This document shows, one piece after another, positions 51,074 to 61,559 of a DNA stretch of 64,000 nucleotides. Position numbers and translations under genes: made by a program. Below the pieces are notes generated by a model. That model was not told where the DNA came from and made no database searches. It worked only from the letters and a program-made list of their open reading frames with translations. The first letter of the stretch is position 1. Every line of letters begins with the position of its first letter. This DNA is from Lepidurus packardi (lineage: Eukaryota > Arthropoda > Branchiopoda > Notostraca > Triopsidae): the NCBI GenBank assembly GCA_023053545.1, contig JAKZAN010000004.1, forward strand, positions 3,906,001-3,970,000. Direction: 5' to 3'.

Positions 51074-51252
51074 TCACTTTCTATATCCAGGGAGTTCGAA
51101 ACACCAAAATTCATCTAAGTCCAAGGTAGGTTGCAATACTAGCGCTGCTTTCCAATGACGGCAGGAATCCAAATGCAAATCCGTGTGAATCTTATTGAAA
51201 CGTACGCCACGGCTTGGGCGGGCTAATGTTGCCATTCTACGGTTCAACGTAC
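51074..51252 (-). other. Leader segment with a 53-codon open frame upstream of PPP1R15
   Basis: On the - strand an acceptor (TTTATTATAG) is followed from 51252 by sequence containing ATG at 51235 and an open frame of 53 codons ending TGA at 51074, about 90 bases before the PPP1R15 start. The peptide includes LDLDEFWCFELPGYRK. PPP1R15 messages in other animals carry translated upstream open reading frames that control induction under stress. This one may be such a uORF, or it may be the last exon of the small upstream gene. It is too short for confident coding assignment. Confidence 0.35.
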
Positions 51253-51310
51253 CTATAATAAATGTATTAAAACATGTTAAACGTTTTTCTCAGCTGATGC
51301 AACGACTCAA

Positions 51311-51578
51311 TTATAAAGACACGTACAGTCTAATATGTGGAGCGTTATATGTAACCCTCTTATCAGCGGTGGTGTAGTTGACCAACAGACGTTCGTCCGG
51401 ATTCCTAATTTCTGGGCGAATGCAGAGTCCCTTGAAAGGCACGTTGAGAGATAAACGACTGAAAAACGTTCACGTTTGGTGTTTCACAGGTGAATGTGCA
51501 AGCTGCTCTGTAGAAACTAGTGTAAAACTGGCGAATAATGATGACATGCACTCACATCTGTTTATACGTTGACGCCAT
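51311..51578 (-). CDS. Possible very small gene, unknown function (56 aa)
   Basis: On the - strand ATGGCG at 51578, with a good start context (ACAAAATGGC), opens an exon to 51556. It is followed by a donor GTGAGT and an acceptor TTTTTCAG at 51460-51459. The second exon 51458-51311 stays in frame to a TAA. The protein begins MASTYKQIRLSLNVPFKGL and contains IRPEIRNPDERLLVNYTTAD. I do not recognise it. The phase match and start context support it; its size and lack of a known family argue for caution. It might continue into the exon beginning at 51252. Confidence 0.35.
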
Positions 51579-53029
51579 TTTGTAGGAAGCATGAAGGCGG
51601 GGGAAGCTTTCCACCAGGGATTTTAGGAGCGGGTAAACCTATTACGTCACATAATTTAAAAAGGATTGTGGAATCCCTACTCGGAACTCCTGGAATACAA
51701 ATACGTATGCTGGTTGCCGCTAAAATAGCAATGAGTAATTGGGAGCTTATGGTGAACTATTTATTTGCAGGGCTAAAAATAACGAAAAGTTTCATTAACA
51801 TGACTCTGGAAAAAACTGGAACGGTATCATTGCGCGTTTCACTTGCTGCACTGGTGCAATGTTTCTTGCACTCAGTGTTTATTATGTGTTCCACAGGGAT
51901 GTCCGTGCGAGTGCAACTACACTTGTTCCACTGACAGGATGCGCCCTGGAAAGTAGAAAACAATGCAACTTTTGCTGCACTGACTTTTTTTTCGGGGCTA
52001 CGGTCTCAGTGCACTTTCGGTTTGGCGCGAATATGAATGCAACAGACAAACAAGCTACTGCTTGTGGTTTGTTAAATAATCGTACAGCTCCAGCGGAGAC
52101 GATGAATTTGAGGAGCAGTGTGTTCTTTTGCTTGCTTTAAGCAAGTTCCCAAAATAAATAATCCCGAAAATAAAGAATTATGTTTCTGTGGTACGTACTG
52201 TACACTTGTATTCAGACGACGAGGTAAGTTGTAAATGAATTTTATTCTTTTTTCATTCTTTTTATTCGTATCAAAACTTAGTTTTGGAATCGCTCCATTC
52301 CCCTTTCCGTTGGTAGACGGAGGAGTACTACCTTCATCTGCTTCAATTAAATCGAAACTTACGACTCGTTCCCTGGTAAGTTATTGGACCTAATTGTCCT
52401 AAAATCACAAATATAATTCAAATACTTCTACCTTAAGTAAAACACTTACTAGCAATTAAAATTTTGCATAAAAATGACACATCGCTCACGGCAATTTGCC
52501 CGTCTTCCGTTCTAACAAAATCTTGAAAATAAAAGTTAGACGCGGCCATGCTTGAAACGGTATAACAAGAGTTCTCCATGCACGTTTCACTGGGAAACGG
52601 ACTAGGGGTAGGGCCGTGACGTCAGTCCAGTTCCATGGTAGAAACTCAGGTTGCACTAACCAAAACTAAGTGCAGCAAGTGGAACGCACTATTAGAGAAT
52701 TTTCAGGATTATTTTGTTTCTATACTTTCGTGTCAATTAATGTCAATAATAATAATTGCGTCTTTCTAAAAATCAATTGAGATTCAAAATTAAATTAAAC
52801 TTTCTTATAATCAACAAAGAGGTGTTTGAACAAATGAACAGATTTAATAAGTTTGTTTGACATTTATCATATATTTTCCAAATCATTCCAGGCTCTCGAT
52901 GATGCCCGGGAAAAAATGCCGCAATAAATGTTTTACATGCACGAAGCTTATATACAGTTACAGAAGCAGAAATACAACATTATTTTATTAATAATAATAT
53001 TTTTTAAGAATTCTGTATAACGCGTGATT
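51579..53029. other. Interval between the small gene and TRAPPC2
   Basis: Open frames on the + strand (51569-51934, 51859-52140) have no recognisable content. On the - strand ATG at 52549 opens 33 codons (MAASNFYFQDFVRTEDGQI...) ending in a good donor at 52450. The next acceptor at 52372 leads to a stop after four more residues, so at most it is a 37-residue frame. TTTATT at 52984-52989 is the TRAPPC2 polyadenylation signal on the - strand. Confidence 0.35.
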
Positions 53030-53584
53030 TTACCCAGTTAGATACTTTCTCCCATAGAAGAGCGCCTTCTTCTCAAAGCCTGAGGAATTTATTGGCGCAT
53101 TTATCTCGTAAAAGGGGTTCATGGAATGCTAAAAAGTAAAAAAATTTAACACAACAAAGTAACCCAAAAGAAGTAAAGTAAAAACTTGCCTTGATATATG
53201 TTTCGTACATTTCAGTAAAGAAATTTTTTATTCCATCCTCGTTTTTAACGTCATGGAGCATCAGGAAACGGATTCTACTACCCGTTACAAATGCAGAGAC
53301 AAACCATTCATTGAACTTGTCTACAATTTTGAGGTACATAGCATTCGTGGCCCACATGTGCTCATCAACTAAATCCAAAGATGCGTGAGCAATAAACTGG
53401 CTGAGATGCCGATGGTCCTCTTTCTAAATACCACAAAAAATAAGATTCCGCTTTTTATCGAACTTACTCTTTCTTCTATGCAGGCAAAATATACCTTGGT
53501 TTCTTTATTTAATGGAGCAAACTCCATTTCAAATAATGGATTATCGTGGTGGCCAACCATCACAAAGTAGTAATTTCCAGACAT
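53030..53584 (-). CDS. TRAPPC2: TRAPPC2 (sedlin), TRAPP complex subunit
   Basis: This core subunit of the TRAPP tethering complexes at ER-Golgi is a longin-fold protein. Exons: 53584-53495, 53423-53190, 53128-53030; 140 aa, exactly the length of human sedlin. The sequence starts [20 protein letters not shown], continues [21 protein letters not shown] and [20 protein letters not shown]. It ends [16 protein letters not shown] and FYGRKYL. The second intron has a GC donor (AAG before GCAAGT), because no in-phase GT exists and the join [11 protein letters not shown] is what the family requires. It is divergent from the SLAIN gene, separated by 1.3 kb. Identification is certain. Confidence 0.96.
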
Positions 53585-54915
53585 TATTAGCAGATTGTTT
53601 ACTTATTATATATAGGTCTTATTTTTCTTCTTCTTTGTGTTGTTAAAGACAACAGGCGAAGTGGTATCGGATCGTCGTCTGCTGGATTCACGATAGGTGT
53701 CGCTGTGTATTTTAACTCTGGTTGACTTTGGGTCCAAACACGAATTTACACTATTATATTGGGATGGGCTTGCTTAGGAAAGTGTATGTTAAAGAAAGGT
53801 GATAGAATGTAGACCTTGACCGAACATTTAAATAATATCGACTAGTCCTGTAACTCTTACGTAATCAACTAAAAATGACTGGGCTAAAACTTACTTGTAT
53901 TCTGAAAGATTGCCAAAACCCAGTACGTTCTTCAGCTTAAATTCGATTCCCTCTTTTATCATTTTATTCTTTAATATTTCGCGTTCAAATGAGTGGTACA
54001 AGTATTCCATAATCTTGTGTTCCACCGTATCTTCTGGTTATCTTGGTTTTTTACTTTAAAGGCTTCTTGTGCTTTAGCTAACTTGACTGGTAACTTTTGC
54101 GAAAGTTAGGCCTTCCGCTTCTTTATTCTAAAAATAAACGGTCTTTCGCTATTACCCTCTGGTTATTTTCCGGATCTGAACCGGCCGAAAGAAGAGAACC
54201 TACTCGTTGCCTTGTTTTGTCCCGAACGTGCTTGTACTCGCACTTGAGCTAGCCTTGGCTTCCTTCCCAGGATTTATTCCTTTTCCAGTTTTTATCATAG
54301 CTAACTTATCCCTTTTGGATATGACTGTCTCAAACCCTTCTTTATCCTTAAGCACTCTACTTTTCCTTGACGAATTCCCTTGCTCCGAATTTTTCATACC
54401 TGATCCTTCCTGGGAAAAGCCTTCAAGTAAGTCTTCCTCCGTCCAATCTGAATCCATGGCCTCTACTGGCGAAGTCATGGATTCCGTTGTTCCCCCGGAT
54501 CGAACGAGGATTAACCACGATATAACCCCATCACCGTATATTAGGTGTAAGGAAGCAATAATTCGGGATTTGTGCTTTCGGAAAACTTGAATTTATGCTA
54601 GGGGATCTTAAACACAATATACGCCCAACCTTCCCGTTCAAACGGTTCGACTGGAATGTCTAATTTTTCTAGGTTTATTCCGAATCAGTCGTATGCTGTC
54701 GCCACCTAATGAGAAAGGTATAAACCAAACTTTCCACGCCTCCGTTATGAAAATTCCTACGTTTAGATTAGAAAGTTTCGTCCCCATTTATACAACAACA
54801 GCCGTTCTTGGTCAAACAGGGATCGACAATGAGAGCTTAGTGGGTGTTTGTGATGAAACTTGTCCACAATTTTTGAGTTTTTGCTGTCCTTGAGTTCTTT
54901 ATTGTCGAGTTAATT
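53585..54915. other. Divergent region between TRAPPC2 and SLAIN with an unexplained - strand open frame
   Basis: The - strand is open from about 54595 to a stop at 54200, with a Met at 54478 (MTSPVEAMDSDWTEEDLL...). The 92-residue part is rich in Ser, Lys and Glu and includes ETVISKRDKLAMIKTGKG. Further upstream on the same strand another frame reads LDIPVEPFEREGWAYIVF. The composition resembles degenerate gag-like or ORF1-like proteins of retroelements, but no zinc knuckle or reverse transcriptase is present, so I leave it unassigned. No TATA box was seen for either flanking gene. Confidence 0.3.
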
Positions 54916-57900
54916 ATGTTACAAGACTCGTACGAGATCGTGGATAGCCAAGATGAAGTGCGTAAGCTACAGCATCTGGTTAAAACCCTCGAAATCCAAA
55001 ACGAACATTTACGCGTGGGAAAACAAAAAAATCGCGACTTTGACATGAATCACAGTGCTGCTTTATCGTGCAGCTGGGGTTTTGAAGCTGAAGAAACCTT
55101 TGAGCGTTTAGATCTACAATGGGAGCCCTCATTAAATGATCTAGATCAACTTGATATCACTGGTTCCATTAACACCGAGCGGAGAAATGGACTCCAAGAC
55201 CGAGATCATGACAGTACATTCTGGGACGAGTTAGAAGTTCTCGATTTGAACCGGCTAGAGTTCTTAGAGGACGAATCATGGTAATAAAAATTAAGACTGT
55301 ATTTAAAAAACTCCTTTTTCACTTGAGATCGCTTTGTTTAAACCAGTTTCCTAACCTCTAAGATATTTTTCCTAGACCAGGAAATGTGTATATAAATTTA
55401 TAAAGATTCTGAATCAAAATCCATACGAAAAAGAATGAGAAAAACAAGAGTTGAAGAAGGTGAAGTAACTACATTGGCATGTTCCTCGAAGAGGGCGAGA
55501 AAGAAAAAATATTCGCGTGGGAGCGTATGCAAATGAGCTGAATACCAGTTCTACGATCATTCCTTTTTTTTATATTATTACATTTAGAAAAAGGTGAGTG
55601 GCATTGCAAGTAACACCGATGAGTCACGTTTATGATCTGAAAGGGATAAAAGATAAAACCTTAAAAAGAATTTCGGGGAAAAAGAAAAACATCTATTGAC
55701 AGATATAATCGTGCGTAGCTTAGCGTCGGTCTTTTGTTTGGCCAATTGTGAGGTCCCCCATATGGCACCCAACACGACGCAATTCAGTTCCCGCAACATG
55801 TGGATGAAAAGGCGTGAGCGTTTTTAATAGCTACCAGTTAAATCAAGCTATAAATTTCATTGGGAGCAACATCCGGCTCGGGCTCTGCTTTGACAGCCGC
55901 AAAACGTGGAAAAATTTTGGCTTTTGATACCCTGTGAAATATCGTGACCTATTAGGCTATTAGCATCACGACAGCATGCTTCAGTTCTCACGCTAATAAT
56001 ATAGCTCGTGTTAAACTTTAGGATTTAATTTTCCCTCATTTGAATATCTTTTGAATCACCTACTGGCGTCAGCACGCGAGACTTTTAAGCATTTGAGGCT
56101 AGATTGTGTATTTACATTGTTTCGTTTTTTATTACAAATACATGTGTCCTTTAGGTTATGCGATTCTCCCGGAGAAGGCCATAACAACGGCGACAAGGGC
56201 AATAAGACGGCGCTAGATTGGCTATATCAAGATGAATTGCCCATAAAAGCACTAAACTTGTCTTCCAATCAGCCCAGCTTGTATCCCGGTGTAATGCAGC
56301 GTAACCAAAATCCACCAGAAAGTAATATTTAGCAAAAAAGCAACTTTTTCCCATCAATTAACCCTTTTTTCCATAGGCCCAAAAAGCGTATACCAGCTAC
56401 GATCTCAGCTCACAGGCTTGAGTCCAGCCAGTCCAGTACCGAACCAAACGCCAATTCTCGCACCAAGCCCCATAACAAGCCGATTAGACTACATTGCCAG
56501 ACGTTTTACACCTTCTCCGGATAGAATTCAGATTTCAACCGAAAAAGAATTTGCCATCCCAGCTCCAGTTGATCCAAATACCTCAAGTAAGAAAAAGAAC
56601 TGCCCTAGTCCTTTACCGTTTTCTTTCTGCCCAAGTCCTTTACCATTTTTCTTTGCTTGCTGTTAGGTACCCCTCGGAACATCGATACCCGCACATTCAC
56701 GCGTCCGAAGAAGAAATTCCCACACTTTTCGGCATTGCTAAGCCCTTTCCGCCCTGCTGATTCACGCAATAGCCCATACCAAACTTCTTCACAGCTTGAA
56801 GCCGAGGAAGTATTGGACGCAACTTTTAGTGTAAAGGAAACTGCGGATGCAAATCCGAGAGACAGTTACGGAGCGCTGGCATTGAATAGCACATATGTGG
56901 CGGAACCCGAGCAAACCGATGCAGGTGATCCATTGAATCCTCTGCTCAATGCCACTTTCGAAGTTGAAATGGAAAGGGAAACGAACACTGCCATGGCAAT
57001 GGATTGTGAATCAGACGTCGAGGAAGATGCGCGAAACCAAACACAACCTTTGCATGTTACCTTGAATCAAACTTTTACCCCCCAAAAGGGCACGAGAAGG
57101 TCGCTCCCTTCACTGGCAATGAGCAGAAACCAGCCAACGATGAACTTGAACGCAACTTACACTGCAGAAGAAGATGAGGATAAAGGAAATATCCACGAAA
57201 TACCGGGTCAAATGCATGAATCTATACGTAGAGAGAAACCCAAGTCGGATAGCAAGTTGGTGTTTGAGAGCAGTAATTCAAGGAATGGTTCCAACAACAG
57301 CCTGTTGCATTCCCATCACCAAGACGTTCAAGATGTACTCCTGGCAGCCTCTCGGCAAGAAGAAAGTAAGCGAAGTTACTTTTGCGTCAACTTGGCTTTT
57401 TTCCCTTCAAATTAATGGCCTCTTAAAAAAGCTTCCACTAACTTTTGAAATACTTGTTGTTTTGCTTTCGGAAAGGCTTGGAGCATGTTTCGAGTACTCC
57501 GATGCGGCTTGGAGGGCTTCCAGGTAACCATTAATTTTTTTTATTAAGCAATAATAAGTTCTTTTAATGTTCTTTTGGTGCTTTTAATTGACCAATAATA
57601 TATTTTAATACGATAACTGATTCAGCAGCTGCTTTACGTGGGGCGGATTCAGTGCAATCGCTGGGCTCACCCATTTCTATGACACCTCCCAGTATTAAAT
57701 CTAATGGCTGTCGCTCTGAAGGCTCCTTAACTGATTTGCCTATGCGAACGCAAGCTAGAATCGAAGCTTCTCCTTCGCCTACGCCTTCCAGCGCAGCGAG
57801 CAGTCCACATAGCTCCCAATCTTTAGAAGCCAACTCCGTCTCTGCCGTCGAAAAAGGTAGAGAAAATCTCTTCGCTACTAACCATTGCTGCTCCGTTTAC

Positions 57901-59144
57901 ACGTCCAACAGTCTCGCGAAGATTGTCCTAGCTTGAGAGGAGAAAAGTTTAATTCTGAAGGAAAAACTGTTCCGAGACTTCCGTCTCTTATTTTAGTCTT
58001 CTTAACTTTGTTCGTGTAATGGGCAATATATAGGAAGCTATGCAACTAAGCTATGTTGTATACTCAGTAGAAACGGTTAGGTATCGCTTTACTGTTTGGT
58101 TCTTTGTCGTTGTTTAGTTGGCTTTGTCTAACGATATCTTTGTTCCTTTTTCTTAAAAAAAAAGTAATTAAATGTGCTATTCGCTTTCTCGACAAGTTTC
58201 GTTTGAAAGATACACCTTTTAACAGGGCGCATTGCGTTACTTCCAAGAATTAACTTATCTACATAGCAAGTATAACATGGAAACGCCACCAAAAATTTAG
58301 AAAAGTCGATTCAAAACTTGAGTGCAAGGGCAAAAAACCATAATTTCGTAATGTCTGTCCCTAGTTTCTAACTTCACGCTAGATATTTGTCGGATTTCTT
58401 TAAAACTCGTTCGGATTTAAATCAAAATTATGTTAGTTATGGGAAGCAGTATTGTTTTGCTGTTTGTCATTCAAATGCAGTCTCTTTTGAAAAACTGTTG
58501 GGATGTAAGCGGAGGCCAAAATGCTTTTTTTTTTTGCGCCTGGATTTTAACCCGATTTATGACTAACTTTTCCTGGCTTCTAACACAGACTTGGTACGGA
58601 GAAGCATGCCCAATTTAGCTCTGCGTAAAGTCAGTGGAATATCTCGTCTTCCTCCGCCCATTGTTTCAGTTCGTCTCTCTGGACTGAGTCGAATGTCACT
58701 ACACGGCAGCGAATCTCGTTTAAGACCGCCCATTGGTATCTCACCCATGCGAATGCCGGTAGCACTTAACACAACGCGGCCAGTGGCTCTGGCTCCGAAT
58801 GATGTCTTCAAGCAACCTCAGGTACCTGTTAAGGGGATATCTCGGCTCCAAGCGCCTAGTAAAGTAAGTTTCAGTTCGCGGAATTTTGTATCTACATTGT
58901 ATGAATTTTTTTCTGCTTCTGTATGTTTATCAAGGTGCGGCCAGCAAACGCTCAAGTAGCTATTCCTGCTCAAATAGGTTCACGATTGTTGAACCGTGCC
59001 CCGAGCCAAGCTCCGCCCCCTGTGAATCAACCTCCTCTTGCGCCCATGCTAAGGCCTGTGGCTCCTCTTAGTTCCGGTTTGCGGCCGCCATCAGTTGGGA
59101 TTCCCAGACCAGTATCAAGAATTCCGGGCCCTCGATATCGATGA
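54916..59144 (+). CDS. SLAIN: SLAIN motif-containing protein, microtubule plus-end regulator
   Basis: SLAIN1/2 proteins bind EB1 and XMAP215/ch-TOG at growing microtubule ends. Exons: 54916-55280, 56155-56321, 56377-56586, 56667-57365, 57476-57523, 57626-57856, 58589-58863, 58935-59144; 734 aa. The N-terminal coiled coil is QDEVRKLQHLVKTLEIQNEH, matching the family start. An acidic segment then leads to WLYQDELPIK. A 233-codon exon has repeated LNATF/LNQTF-like motifs (ALNSTYVAEP, LLNATFEVE, TLNQTFTPQ, NLNATYTAE). The C-terminal third is Ser/Pro/Arg-rich with RSMPNL, GIPRPVSRIP and ends PGPRYR, typical of the EB-binding tail. A 48-bp microexon (57476-57523) is in phase. The first intron is 874 bp. 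Identification rests on the N-terminal coiled coil and basic tail; fine structure is inferred. Confidence 0.85.
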
Positions 59145-60100
59145 AATAAGAAAAAGGCAAACTATTTTTTGACATAATTGGTAAAAAAAGGATGAACAGG
59201 GCAAAAATTAAGAAAAAGCCATATATACTAAGAATAGTGCCTTATATTTACATATTCCGTATTCCGCTCCGCTTTTTCCCGCCACTGTGTAGATTAACTT
59301 AGGGAATGAATGTTGGGAAGTCTAATTGCTGCCTTTAATTTTGGCCTCATACTAGGAAAAGTTTCGCTGTGATGACGTATATTTCTTTGGCTTTCTTTCA
59401 GTTGCGCGTTTTTACTTTTTAAAATCCGTTTCTCACAGCGTTATCCATAATATACCGGCTCTGTGATACCGTTCCTTGTTTTTCTTCTGATTTTTTATTT
59501 TCTGTAGAGACTTTTTTTATCTTCCGGTTAATATGTCGGGTAAAAAAGTAGGGACGTTGTCAATACATGCAGCGTATGTGGCTTCAGCATGGTTTTAGGT
59601 TGCGGGTTAAACATTGTGTTCAAGTAATTCCGAAACTTGTAGGGCAAAACTGTTTTTCTTTTGATGAGCGCTTAACTAAAACTATAAAGCGGAAAGCTTT
59701 GTTAATATGTAATTACAGTAAAGGAGAAGAATAGCATCTCGGATTCACTTTTCAGGTTTGCGAAAAGTTTATGCTGAGACGCTGTCAGCATATGTAAATA
59801 TTTTAAGCTCAAGAAGAAAATGAACAAAAACAATGGCGAATACAAGTCCGCGTAGTAGAGGTTCAATCTACCGCGTTCGGGAGTTGTAAAGCAGGCTTTT
59901 GTGTAAGGGATTATGTTTGTATTTTTTGGGCTATGTTTTGGAGGAGCAATAAATAAATTCGATTCTAAATATGTCATACTTTTTTTATTTTTATTATTGT
60001 TATTATTGATTGTATACGTGAAGACTCGACAAAACGCTTGAAGATTCACCCCCTGAATTTGTAGGAAAGTTTAACCATGGTATATTTAATCAGTTTTCAG
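59145..60100 (+). other. SLAIN 3' UTR
   Basis: No coding signal. Overlapping AATAAA hexamers at 59948-59953 and 59952-59957 mark a likely poly(A) site, giving a 3' UTR of about 0.8 kb. Confidence 0.55.
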
Positions 60101-61559
60101 GGTTTATGAGCAAGGTTGTGTAAAATGATATTCTGGAACAGTTAAAAAAGGTCAAGACTTTGGGACAAGCTTGGTTTCGATAAGGTTAAAGCTGATTGGC
60201 TGGTGGAAGGGAATGGAAACCAAACTTTTGAGAGTGGAAACAAGTGCAAGCTGATGTTTGGGATCACTATAGAGAGGCTTGAAAATGAAGATGAATGCGA
60301 TAAGAAAGTTTGAACAAGAAAGTTTATCCAAGTAAGTGGAAAATGGAGAATGCTTTTCTAAGCATTCTAGCATTATTCTTGGTTTAATTCTTTTCTTTTT
60401 CTAATGTCAGGTTGTTTAGGCAACGGAAGTTGAGAAAAATACGCGTTTTCGGAGAGGTTGTGATGCCCGCGAGAGAAATAACGTTTTGTTTTGCTTGTAT
60501 TATTGGTGCTCTTGTATTTGTGTTGTAAGTTTTAAATTTACTCAGTTCACTGCCCAACTCTAAGATGCTTTTGTCAAGCTGGAAAAGCAGAAAGCTCTTA
60601 AGTACCAAGTTTATTTGAGGAAACAAGGCGATTGACGATTTACGAGTTCCCAGTCCAACTTGAGATAATGTGAAGTAAGCAAACATTTCTTTTCTAGGGG
60701 GGTGAAAAGGAAAGACATACAAAGATATAGAAAAAGATGTTGAAGAAAGTTGCGAGAGCTTTGGCTGCGTGGCCATCCTTGTCTCTGGATAGAGTTTGTC
60801 AATTTTGTTGATTCCGGTAACCTTAACTGCTTGCTTTAGGGCTTCTTGGCAAGGTTTAATGAACACTGGACATGACAGCAAGGCATGATTGGAAACGAAG
60901 ATGGGTTTACGTCGCAACAAAACAATGGATTTGGGGACAGATGCTAGTGCTGTCTCAGCCTTTCTGAGTGAGGAGATTCATTCGTGCAGACCTAAAAGGG
61001 AAAAAAAACAACAGCCAAAGTAAGCCATCATGTATTTTTTGTGTTTTTTCTACTAAAGAAAACAACAACAGAAAAGGTGCACTCCACTTAGCTTGTTGTC
61101 TGAAAAGCGTGGGCATGTTATCTCGAATTTTTTCACTCAAGCTGTTTACTTCTGCGCCAGTTGTAGACCAAAACCCGTGATTTTCAAGAAATTTCCATTC
61201 GAAGTTCTTTTAAAAAGATATTGTTGTTTCAAAGCAAATAAAACTAAGGGCTTTTATCAAGCACTGCTACCCGTCTTTATTTTCACGTCATAAGTAGTAT
61301 ACGGAGTCTTCGCAATGTTTCGAATTTGTCGTGCTTTCTCGCTTAAAACTATGGCGCGAAATGTGGGTTGTAGATGGCGCTTGCGTCGTAACTGCAAACA
61401 AAATTACGAATTAAGCTGCATCTGTTCATTAGGAAAATTCCACAACAGGGAAACACCTCATAGCTTAAATGAGTAGGTTTCTACCTTTCTAAACGGATTT
61501 TCGAAAGAGCACAATTATAAATGAGGAAAACGGAAGCAGATCGAAAATCCGAGTTTTAA
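60101..61559. other. Purine-skewed DNA with possible non-coding transcript
   Basis: The + strand at 60110-60960 is rich in G and A and includes a donor-acceptor pair (AAGTAAGTGG near 60333 and TTTTTCTAATGTCAG ending at 60410). That suggests a + strand spliced transcript without a conserved protein. The antisense 178-codon open frame 60384-60920 has no recognisable motif. At 61315 a short + strand frame begins MFRICRAFSLKTMARN and stops after about 53 codons; it is not supported. Confidence 0.3.

Noticed and set aside
52450..52549. A - strand exon starting MAASNFYFQDF
   Set aside because: Start and donor look good, but the only nearby acceptor gives a stop after four residues and no downstream exon keeps a longer frame.
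54200..54478. A 92-codon - strand frame as a retrotransposon ORF1
   Set aside because: Composition is suggestive only; no zinc knuckle, RNA-binding domain, reverse transcriptase or target-site duplication was found.
61315..61480. Short + strand frame beginning MFRICRAFSLK as a mitochondrial protein
   Set aside because: It is Arg-rich by chance, stops after about 53 codons and has no recognisable domain or splice continuation.
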